Assembly: GCA_032717465.1 (NCBI GenBank)
Contig: CM064681.1
Location: forward strand, 11,523,235-11,587,234
Direction: 5' to 3'
DNA from: Coenobita brevimanus
Taxonomy: Eukaryota > Arthropoda > Malacostraca > Decapoda > Coenobitidae
DNA length: 64,000 nt
In this document: positions 55,698-64,000 of the stretch, in pieces
Numbering within the stretch: the stretch's first letter is position 1
Layout of the letters: each line of letters starts with the position of its first letter
Translations under genes and position numbers: made by a program
The notes under the pieces: model-generated
The model's database searches: none
What the model saw: the letters and a program-made list of their open reading frames with translations, nothing else
What the model was told of the DNA's origin: nothing

Positions 55698-56285
55698 CTC
55701 ATCTTCTTACTCTCTCTTACTAATCTTTTCACCTCTTTCTTTCTACATATAACTCTCTCTTTCGCCTCTCAACTTCTTCCACGCCCCTATTTCTTATCCA
55801 TTCATTGTATGCTTTCTTCTTTTGTGCCACAGCCTGTCTCACCTCTTCATTCCACCACGCTGTTCCTTGCACACCCCTCCGTCTTCTCTTGATCCCACAC
55901 ACCACATCACATGCTGCACATATTTCTTCTGTAAATATCCTGCACACACCTTCCACGTCCCCCATCTGCTCCAATTCATATTTGCCCAATCGTTCCTCCA
56001 CTTCTCTCATATACTCTGCCTTTTTCTCATCCTCTTGTAACCTTTCCAATCTTCTTACAAATACTCCTTCTTCCCGTCCTTCCCTTCTTCTATTTCTCCA
56101 TTCTAATTGGACCTTGATTCTGGCCACCACCAAGTAGTGGTCAGAAAGTCCACTCCCCCAGCCTCTACTGTATAAGCTCTTGCATCCATTACACATTTTC
56201 GCATCCTTTCATCCACACACACATAATCAATCACTGCCTTCCTTTCATTCAGGAATTTGGAAGGAACTTCAATGTAAAGTGGAGA
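55698..56285 (-). pseudogene. LINE B inverted 5' segment (endonuclease C-terminal part and linker)
   Basis: The minus strand from about 56,285 reads YIEVPSKFLNERKAVIDYVC, DERMRKCVMDARAY and, after a frameshift, GLSDHYLVVARIKVQ (the SDH landmark of the endonuclease). Then come FTEEICAACDVVCGIKR, WWNEEVRQAVAQKKKAYNEW and RKRELYVERKR near 55,729. The direct segment resumes at CKKMFW, so only a few tens of bases of the parent seem lost at the inversion. Confidence 0.78.
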
Positions 56286-58047
56286 GGACTGTAAGAAAAT
56301 GTTCTGGTAAGAGGTGAAAAGAGTAACACAGGGTGGAAGTGAAGTTAGCAGGGGAGTGAAAGATAAAAGTAGTAGATTACTAGTGGAGAAGGGAGAAAAA
56401 GTGAGCAGATAGAGAGAACATTTTAAGGAATTGTTGAACATAGAGGATGGAAGTAATGCGAGTATAAGTGGTTGAGGAATGGCTAGGAGGAAGAGGGAGG
56501 TGAGAAGACAGGAAGAAATCAGTAGGATAGAAGTTGTGGAAGCAATGAAGACAGTTAAATTGGGGAAAGCCCCAGGAATTGATGGAGTGTGTGGTGAAAT
56601 GCTGAAGTATGGGGGAGAGATAGTAGTAGAATAGATAAGGAAAATGTGCAGATTGGCCTGGGAGGAAGGTAGAGTCCCGGAGGATTGGAAGTCAGGTATA
56701 ATTATTCCCTTGTACAAAGGAAAAGGGGAAAAAGAAGTGTGTGGTAATCATAGGGGCATCTGTCTTCTTAGTATAACAGGAAAAGTGTATGGTAGGATAC
56801 TTATTGACAGAATTAGAGAAAGAACAGAGGAATTAGTTGGAGAAGAACAGGGAGGCTTTAGGAAGGGAAGAGGTTGTCTAGATCAGATATTCATTCTTAG
56901 ATCTTTAGTGGAAAAGTTTCTAGAGAAGGGAAAGAAGTTGTATGCGGCTTTCATGGATTTGGAGAAAGCATATGACAGGGTGGATAGACAAGGATTGTGG
57001 AAAGTATTAAGAATATATGGAGTAGATGGGAAGTTGCTGAATGCTGTGAAGAGTATGTATGATGGTGCTAAGGCTGCAGTGCATATGGATGGTGAACTGA
57101 GTGAATTTTTCTTTTTGAAGGTTGGGTTGAAACAGTGATCTGTCATGTCTCCATGGTTGTTCAATCTGTACATGGATGGGGTAATAAAAGAGGTACAAGG
57201 TAGGGTAGTAGATGTTGGAGTGGCCCTAGTGAGAGAGGGTAGTGTTTGGAAACTCCCTGTACTGTTGTTTGCAGATGATACTGTATTATTGAGTGAAGAT
57301 GAACGAGAGCTGCAAAGCTTGGTGGATGAATTTGGGAGAGTGTGTAAGAAACGGGATCTAAAGGTGAATGTAGGGAAGAGTAAAGTGATGGTCTTTGAGA
57401 GAGGTGAAGTCAGTGAATGTGCAGTGAGATTGGATGGTGAGGAATTAGAAAATGTGAGTACGTTTAAGTACTTGAATAGTGTGATGAGTAAGGATGGAAG
57501 TTTGGAGGGTGAAGTGATTGAAAGGGTACAGCAGGGAAGAAAGGTTGCTGGTTCCTTGAAAGCAGTGATAAGAAGCAGGGAAGTGAGCATTGAAGTGAAA
57601 AAGTTACTACATGACAGTATTTTGATACCAACTCTAACGTATGGTAGTGAAGCTTGGACGCTGCTGGAAGGACACAAGTCAAGAGTGAGAGCAGTGGAAA
57701 TGATTTATTTAAGAGGAGCCTGTGGAGTCACATGGAGAGACAGGCTGACAAATGAGAATATAAAGGAGCGTTGTGGTGTGGATGTGGATGTGATAGGAAG
57801 CGTTAGGAGGAATACACTGAGGTGGTTTGGCCATGTGGAGAGGATGGAGGGTGAAAGACTGACGAAGAGAGTGTATGTGAGTGAGGTGGAGGGGGGAAGA
57901 GGGAGGGGGAGGCCGAGGATGAGATGGAGGGATGGGGTGGAGAGGTATATGAGAGAGGGGGGTGTGAGTTGGGAGCGGGTCAGTGAAATGGCGGGGGACA
58001 GAGCGACGTGGAGGCGATTTGTTTCTGGCCACCCAGAACGGGATTGA
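56281..58047 (+). pseudogene. LINE B reverse transcriptase (direct segment)
   Basis: The first ~360 bases are frame-broken. Then 56,644-57,138 encodes CRLAWEEGRVPEDWKSGIII, PLYKGKGEKEVCGNHRGICL, EEQGGFRKGRGCLDQIF, FMDLEKAYDRVDRQGLWKVL (first catalytic Asp) and VGLKQ. There an in-frame TGA (57,136-57,138) replaces the usual GC of QGCVMSP. The frame from 57,145 continues with MSPWLFNLYMDGVIKEV, LLFADDTVLLSEDERELQSL (catalytic FADD at 57,268-57,279), SKVMVFERGE, LTYGSEAWTLLEGHKSR, RWFGHVERMEGERLTKRVYV and a Gly/Arg-rich GRGRPRMRWRDGVERYMRE end. The palm, thumb and C-terminal parts are complete. No RNase H is seen. Same family type as LINE A. Confidence 0.85.
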
Positions 58048-58301
58048 GGCGTCTGGCAATAGATAGATAGATAGATATTTCTCTATCGCCTTCCCTTACC
58101 CTCGTATTTACTGTACGTCAGAGAAGTGCTGACTTTCGAAAGTCTAGCACTCATTTTATTCCCACACCACACTTACACTAAAGTGGCATTTGGATTCTTA
58201 TCTCAACACTACAACACTTGTTCTCTAAATATGAATGATATAGTGTGTACAGTAGCTAGAGACATGCTTCAATGTGGAAAAAAATGTCAGACACTAGAAC
58301 A

Positions 58302-59405
58302 TATGGATGATACTGCACTGGTGGCTGATTCAGAGGAGAGATTGAGACAGTTGGTAGAGGAGTTTGGAAGGGTGTGTGAAAGGAGAAAATTGAAAGTAAA
58401 TGAGAATATGAGCAAAGTGATGAAGTGTACAAGGTTGGTATTTAGATGGTAGGAGGATGATTATAGTTTTGAATGGTGAGTTGCTTGAGGAGGTAGAGTG
58501 TTTTAAGTATTTAAGGTCACATGTTGCTGTGGATGGAAGAATAGATGCAGAAGTGAAGTTTAGAATGAATGAAGTAGGAAAGGTGCTGGGAGGAATGAAG
58601 AAAGTGTTTTGATGTAGTTTGCTTAGAATGGATGTAAAGAGAAGGCTGTACGAGGGTGTTAGTGGTACCGACTGCATTATATGGGGCTGAAACATGGAAT
58701 ATGGGTGTAGCAGAGAGGAAAAGTTTAAATGTAATGGAGATGAGGTGTCTGAGGAGTCTGTGTGAAGTGATATGCATGGATCGAGTGGGAAATGACGAAG
58801 TGCGAAGGAGAACTGGAGTTGTTCGGGAGATGGCTGATCGAGTTGAGCAGAGGGTGTTGCGATGGTTTGGGCATATGGAAAGAATGGATAATGAGTGATT
58901 GGTTAAAAAGGTAGCTAGATCTGATGTGAGAGGTGTAAGGCTGAGAGGACGACCACGAATAGGATGGATGGATAGTGTGAAGAGAACGTTGGATGCGAGA
59001 GGGATGTCTGTTGAGCAAGGAAGAGTGACTGTCGTAATAGAAATGAATCGGGAGAAATTGTGAATGAATAAATGATAATGCAGCCCTGAGGGGATATTAT
59101 CCTGCATTTTTGTCTGATCAGCTGATCAGGTCAGGTGCGGGTAAGGGGATGGGTTAATTATGATGTGGCAGGGGTAAACCAGCTCTGCTGTCGGACCTTG
59201 CTGCGGATGTCACTGATTGCACTGCATAGTTGACTCTCGTGCGGTGTGGTGCAGTGAGGATCTGTTCCTTCTCCCTTTAGGGGCTAAGATGTGAATGAAT
59301 GTGTTTGAGTGGATGAGTAAATTGGGAGTGTGTCGTCCTGTCTCGGCTACCTCCCATTCCTTAGGGGAAGCAGCCTAGGTATATAGATATAGACAGATAG
59401 ATCCT
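58302..59405 (+). pseudogene. LINE A, 3' half: RT from the catalytic Asp pair to the tail
   Basis: Starts GGATGATACTGCACTGGTGG, reading DDTALVADSEERLRQLVEEF and GRVCERRKLKVNENMSKVM. This is the direct continuation of LLF at 47,018. After breaks it reads ALYGAETWNMGVAERKSLNV, MRCLRSLCEVI, VLRWFGHMERMDNE and RLRGRPRIGWMDSVKRTLD. A ~330-base 3' untranslated part ends at TATAGATATAGACAGATAGAT (59,381-59,401), a GATA-like tail matching LINE B. Several stops and frameshifts are present. Confidence 0.8.
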
Positions 59406-59626
59406 CGCGTCCAAGACAGGTTCATCCAAGACATTTCGCACCCAAGACAGAGACCATAAATAATAATCCAATACATTACTGTAATACAGTTGCGTATGTT
59501 CAATACTGAACCAACGGTTCGTATCGGTCCAAATCCAAGGAGAATACAGCTATGACGGTCTCACCCGGTGCAACATGATTCCTGCGCCCGGGAGAGTGAC
59601 CTGGTTTCGATGTTGTCCAATAAAAT
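59406..59626. other. No gene recognised
   Basis: Short spacer with CCAAGACA-type repeats (59,410-59,443). No coding signal. Confidence 0.4.
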
Positions 59627-61115
59627 ATTGGCATCTGGTCACGTACCTCAATTTTTCCAGTCACTTGGAAAGAAGCAAATATTCATCCTGTTCCTAAAAA
59701 GGGGGCAACTTCTGATCCATCAAACTACAGACCAATTGCAATAACTTCCTTTCTCGGTAAAGTTTTTGAGACACTAATTAACAAACACATAGTCAAGTAT
59801 CTAGAAATCAATAAATTGATCAATGATCGGCAGTATGGATTTAGACAGGAATGTTCAACTGTAGATATTCTTTGCCTTTTTACCATCAGATTAACAAAAC
59901 AATAGACGAACATGGTGAAACACACACAATAGCACTTAATATTTCAAAAGCATTTGACAGAGTATGGCACCAGGCCTTATTGTCTAAGATGTCACACTAT
60001 GGCCTTGCAGCACTGGTTCCTCTAATTTCTTCTTACCTTCATAGTAGAAAATTACGGGTCACGGTAGATGGAATTTATTCTCAGTTTCATTCCATATATG
60101 CTGGTGTACCTCAGGATCAGTTTTGGCGCCAACCCTCCTTCTCATACATATAAATGACCTCCTATCTGTCACGCACAACCGAATACACTCTTATGCTGAT
60201 GACTCGACCCTTCATAGTTCTTTCACATTTAGTACCACCTTTACACAATTTGATATTATAAATTCCCAAATAAACACAGCAATTTCTCTAAACCAGGACC
60301 TTTCTAAAATTAATCAATGGGGAAAAAAAAATCTGGTCTCATTTAATGCTCAGAAAACTAAATACATTAATTTCTCTAATAAAAAGAATCCCTCAGACTC
60401 TCACATAATTTTAAATGATGTCAGTATCCCCATATCCACTACAATTGATATCCTAAGTGTTACTCTAAACCCCAACCTAAGCTGGACAGCTTATGATAAA
60501 TTCCTTGCTAAAAATGCTTCTAAAAAACTGGGACTTATGTACAGAGTTCGTGAGTTCTTCACTGACGAGCAGATGGCCACAATATACAAAAGTCATGTGC
60601 GTTCTCAGATCAAATACTGTTCACCACTGTGGAGTGGATGTGGAGCGGTTGCATTGAGGCAGTTGGACAAAATTCAAAATAAAGCCATTAGATTAATCAA
60701 TAATCCTGCCATAACGCAGGACCTTCCTCCGTTATCAGTACGTAGAGATGTTGCTTCTTTAGCACTATTTTATCGATATTTTTACCGTAAGTGCTCTAAC
60801 GAACTGGCTTCAACTGTGCCTCCCCTTCACATTTTCTCCCGAAATACTCGGGCAGCTGGGAGCGCCCATGAATTCACACTCTCTCCCCCACAATGCAGAA
60901 CCTCTACGTATCAAATTTCATTAATCCCCAGAACCACTACTCTCTGGAATTCACTGCCTGGGAGTTGCTTCCCACATACATTTAATCCTCTCAATTTTAA
61001 ATCCAATTGTTAAACGTATTTTATGAATGGAGGATGCCTTTAGGCACATGGACTTATTTTTTTTCCTTTGTTTTCCCTCCCTCCATTCATTATCAAAAAA
61101 AAAAAAAAAAAAAAA
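59627..61115 (+). pseudogene. Jockey-like LINE, RT domain to poly(A)
   Basis: 5'-truncated. First frame: VTWKEANIHPVPKKGATSDP, NYRPIAITSFLGKVFETLIN and LINDRQYGFRQECSTVDIL, followed by a stop. Then 59,851-60,153 has ALNISKAFDRVWHQALLSKM and the AGVPQ block. Next, 60,123-61,013 runs from LLIHINDLLSVTHNRIHSYA, with the catalytic YADD near 60,195, through LVSFNAQKTKYINFSNKK, HVRSQIKYCSPLWSGCG and LDKIQNKAIRLINNPAI to TTTLWNSLPGSCFPHTFNPL. It ends in an A run (about 61,096-61,116). The order and C-terminal phrases are Jockey/CR1-like. Only one or two breaks are seen, so it is younger than the other LINE copies here. Confidence 0.8.
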
Positions 61116-61164
61116 CGTGATGAGCAGGCGGGGTTTGCTTTTGCCTAAACTGTCTCCCTCACCA

Positions 61165-61715
61165 TGTTATGAGTCCATATTATATTTACAAATCATAATA
61201 GATAGATAGATAAATAGACAGATAGACAGCTCTATGCGAGCCTGGGAAAGGGAAATGATCTTGCAAGTTAACTGAGGAAAAGCTGACGACAGATTAGGAA
61301 GTAGCAATGTCAGGAGATGATGCAGGTAGTTTGTCAGCGAGATAGCAGGGGAACAAAGCCTAGTGACATACACACATACTCACACACAGGTTTCTGGAAC
61401 TTTCCAACCACAGTGTAACACACGTGACACGACCCCTGTTTCACCAGAATTTAGGAAAGAGAGCTCAGAAGGAGAGAGGCCATAGAATCGGCAGGTAGTA
61501 GGGAGAAAGGCTTAGCAACTTGGAAGAGAGAGAGAGAGAGAGCGAGACAGGGAGGTAGCTAGCGGGACTCTACTTATACTTCACTCGTGTGTGAGAGACT
61601 TTGTTAATATTCCAAGACAAATAAAAATAGTCCCATACTATTCTTTACCTCTCCTGTCATTGAATGACAAAAGGGAACCAAGATTTTCTACTTACAAAAC
61701 TACTCATGTATTACA
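61165..61715 (+). repeat. Left LTR of the env-only element
   Basis: Starts TGTTATGAGTCC and ends ATGTATTACA. It matches 63,012-63,582 with about a dozen substitutions plus a GA-run length difference, roughly 2% by eye. It holds GATA/GACA units near its start and a GA run near 61,527. Left flank ACCA against right flank ACCG is a possible 4-base target duplication. Confidence 0.85.
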
Positions 61716-62591
61716 ACCGCAATATTATCCATATTTAGAAGCAACACTAACACCAACATCAGTAGTAGTTCATGTACCATTCATAACTGAAGACCTGTTC
61801 ACAGTATACCAAATACATCCCTTCCCCTATAAAAATAACAACACTTTGGTCATCATCAACATCAACACAGACACCGAACTCATCATGATCTCCAAGAGAC
61901 AGGACACTGTCACTTTTGCAAGTGAATCAACGATTGAACGAAAGTGCCGCACATCCTTACATGCTGTTCATCTTTGTCCTGTGTACATTTTCACGTTTCA
62001 GCCTACTGATACAGTCCCTTGTGAAATGGCTATCATCAGAAATGACAATATTCATAATCATTGCAACTTCACTTTTGCTCCAGATAAACTTGTACACCAT
62101 CAATGCATCGGACACTCACAGTTTTTTATTTCACTCATAACACATCAGTTTACATAGTCTGTCCAGATATACCACCATCTCATACTTCAGCCTCAGGATT
62201 ATACATAGCACCAGACTACTGTGCGGTATTTACACCAGCCATGTCTACTTTATCCACCATCAATCACTACGCCATCCTCAATCATACACACAAACATTTC
62301 CACCCACTGCCTGATATGGACTTAAACATGAGCACAAGTATTAAGTTGACTTCACCTAAGTTTGAAACTATGCAGCTGATCAATGAAACAATGAAGCCCT
62401 GGGAAGATTTGAGTTTGAGTATGTTCAACCCATATTATGTGTATAGCCCAGAACCTACTGTCTTTATAATCTTCTGCATTGTATTTGCAGTACTGCTGTT
62501 CGCAATGCACAGAATGCATGCAAGAATTGCTAATTTGGAGTCAGTATTTAGTGGGGGGAGAGTTAACATCCAAGTTAACCCCCCTGAATGA
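61716..62591 (+). pseudogene. 3' half of an envelope gene joined to the left LTR
   Basis: A 188-codon frame starts at 61,591 inside the LTR and crosses the LTR edge at 61,715. From there it reads QYYPYLEATLTPTSVVVHVP, IHPFPYKNNNTLVIININ and LHAVHLCPVYIFTFQPTDTV, aligning with residues ~325-430 of the envelope at 48,481. It stops at 62,157 after a T-rich run where a frameshift is likely. The frame 62,103-62,591 continues the homology with ASGLYIAPDYCAVFTPAMST and a membrane anchor (TVFIIFCIVFAVLLFAMH, near 62,460-62,512) plus a short tail. Gag, pol and the primer-binding site are absent. Chance fusion to the LTR is likely; a product is not implied. Confidence 0.75.
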
Positions 62592-62615
62592 AGTGTACAT
62601 ATTTTGTATATAGTA

Positions 62616-62673
<58 letters not shown>

Positions 62674-62999
62674 AAGAATGACCCATGTATGGCATATCAG
62701 TACCATTATCTTTAAATGAAATATTAATAACTCTTACCATAATCTTCATTTTAAACTATTTTTTTTTTCTTGCATGTATGCATTTCACTACAATAACCCA
62801 AGTACATACTGTATTACAGTTAAATAGTTTACTTTTAATGCATTTATTCAAATATGTATACAACTTGTTTAAAATGTAATATTACTGGATAATTGCTATT
62901 TACTAAGAATGTTATATGTATACAATATTATAATCAATAATATTTACTAATAGATTAACATATGTCAATGATAATTGCCTTCGGAGGACCTTCAGCGGC
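62592..62999. repeat. Env 3' flank with (TA)n
   Basis: TA run at 62,619-62,671, then AT-rich sequence to the conserved 12-mer. No coding signal. Confidence 0.8.
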
Positions 63000-63011
63000 G
63001 TGGCCGAGCAA
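63000..63011 (+). promoter_or_regulatory. Conserved 12-mer before the 3' LTR
   Basis: GTGGCCGAGCAA directly before TGTTATGAG, identical to the 12-mer next to the 3' LTR of the larger element. Upstream context is CTTCAGCGGC, again not polypurine. Confidence 0.55.
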
Positions 63012-63367
63012 TGTTATGAGTCCATATTATATTTACAAATCATAATAGATAGATAGACAAATAGACAGATAGACAGCTCTATGCGAGCTTGGGAAAGGGA
63101 AATGATCTTGCAAGTTAACTGAGGAAAAGCTGACGACAGATTAGGAAGTAGCAATGACAGGAGATGATGCAGGTAGTTTGTCAGCAAGATAGCAGGGGAA
63201 CAAAGCCTAGTGACATACACACATACTCACACACAGGTTTCTGGAACTTTCGAACCACAGTGTAACACACGTGAAACGACCCCTGTTTCACCAGAATTTA
63301 GGAAAGAGAGCTCAGAAGGAGAGAGGCCATAGAATCGACAGGTAGTAGGGAGAAAGGCTTAACAACT

Positions 63368-63419
<52 letters not shown>

Positions 63420-63582
63420 AGGTAGCTAGCGGGACTCTACTTATACTTCACTCGTGTGTGAGAGACTTTGTTAATATTCCAAGACAAATAAAAATAGTCC
63501 CATACTATTCTTTACCTCACCTGTCATTGAATGACAAAAGGGAACCAAGAATTTCTACTTACAAAACTACTCAAGTATAACA
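63012..63582 (+). repeat. Right LTR of the env-only element
   Basis: Matches 61,165-61,715. The GA run (63,373-63,413) is longer than in the left LTR. Ends TATAACA. Confidence 0.85.
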
Positions 63583-63600
63583 ACCGCTCATCCACAAGTT

Positions 63601-63800
<200 letters not shown>

Positions 63801-63912
63801 ACTTCTCTACAAGTAACTACAAAGTCCTTTTTGTGACAACCAGAGCATCGCGGACACACTGCGTGTTGCACTCAGCGTTTGCTCCTAGGTTACTACCTCT
63901 CCTTACGTAACC
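63801..63912. other. Sequence before the terminal open frame
   Basis: No recognised element; ends in AACC just before an ATG. Confidence 0.3.
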
Positions 63913-64000
63913 ATGCCTAGGAAACCGTTTGCTAACCCCTTAAAGCGCCGGCATCTACCTCAGGCTACTAAGCTGGAGATAATTGAGCTACTAAGCTGGA
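63913..64000 (+). CDS. Possible N-terminus of a pogo/CENP-B-type transposase (cut by window end)
   Basis: From ATG at 63,913 the frame reads MPRKPFANPLKRRHL, then TKLEIIELL, and stays open to the window end. A basic start followed by a T/QKLEIIELL helix is typical of the pipsqueak-type helix-turn-helix opening Tigger-like transposases and related host proteins. Only 29 codons are visible. The short repeat GCTACTAAGCTGGA occurs twice (63,964 and 63,987), so a repeat artefact is also possible. Confidence 0.4.
   Translation, partial: MPRKPFANPLKRRHLPQATKLEIIELLSW

Larger units (their letters stand above)
55698..58075 (+). mobile_element. LINE B inserted in the 5' LTR, with inverted 5' end and (GATA)n tail
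   Basis: Sits between ATATTTCTCT (about 55,688-55,697) and the same ATATTTCTCT (about 58,075-58,084), an 8-10 base target duplication whose edge is blurred by the GATA tail. The right side ends GGCAATAGATAGATAGAT, a tetranucleotide tail instead of poly(A). The left ~585 bases are inverted relative to the rest. Such a structure is known for L1-type insertions as twin priming. Confidence 0.8.
55157..58301 (-). repeat. 5' LTR of the env-bearing LTR element, split by a LINE
   Basis: The first part, 55,157-55,697, matches 47,022-47,560. The second part, about 58,067-58,301, matches about 47,727-47,953. The LINE at 55,698-58,075 sits between. The LTR would be about 770 bases without it, shorter than the other because the 171 bp duplication is absent. 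It ends TAGAACA, after which LINE A resumes. Confidence 0.82.

Overview
The window is eukaryotic, almost certainly animal, and most like an arthropod of decapod-crustacean type. The evidence is many long (TA)n, (GT)n, (CT)n and (GATA)n microsatellites, several non-LTR retrotransposon lineages, tRNA-type SINEs, a pogo/Tigger-type DNA transposon and envelope-bearing Ty3/gypsy-type LTR elements. One LINE leader (near 44,690) resembles a leader I recall as common in decapod sequences; that is memory, not a search. I see no convincing host gene, rRNA or true tRNA gene and no bacterial feature. Long reading frames in the microsatellites are translations of simple repeats.

Layout. (1) 1-16,400 and 33,481-49,470 are the same sequence twice, with a 100-N gap at 16,401-16,500 ending the first copy. 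The copies are almost identical over the first ~6.5 kb. Beyond that the first copy carries many small insertions that break frames still open in the second, as in an unpolished contig end, so I suspect an assembly duplication. The shared stretch holds a minisatellite, a gypsy pol fragment, two minus-strand LINE fragments, a small inverted-repeat element, an SINE-like repeat and the left half of a LINE. (2) 16,501-33,480 is the material between the copies: a CR1-like LINE relic, a Tigger-like transposon with candidate terminal repeats (20,949-24,152), the 5' part of a Jockey-like LINE, two SINEs inside an inverted-repeat pair, a LINE C-terminal relic and a three-part microsatellite. (3) 44,630-59,405 is a three-level nest: a plus-strand LINE is cut within its reverse transcriptase catalytic motif by a minus-strand gag-pol-env LTR retrotransposon (47,022-58,301), whose 5' LTR is itself cut by a second LINE with an inverted 5' end (55,698-58,075). 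(4) 59,627-61,115 is a poly(A)-tailed Jockey-like LINE. (5) 61,165-63,582 is a younger LTR element that kept both LTRs and the 3' half of an envelope gene but lost gag and pol. (6) The last 90 bases open a possible transposase.

How the parts relate. The two envelope genes are diverged homologues. Both elements carry the same 12 bases, GTGGCCGAGCAA, directly before the 3' LTR, where a polypurine tract would be expected. That 12-mer resembles the 5' part of a tRNA-Leu, while the candidate primer-binding site of the larger element resembles a tRNA-Leu 3' end. This is the least conventional signal in the window. The older element is dead: stops and frameshifts in pol, and glycine at the integrase position expected to be catalytic glutamate.
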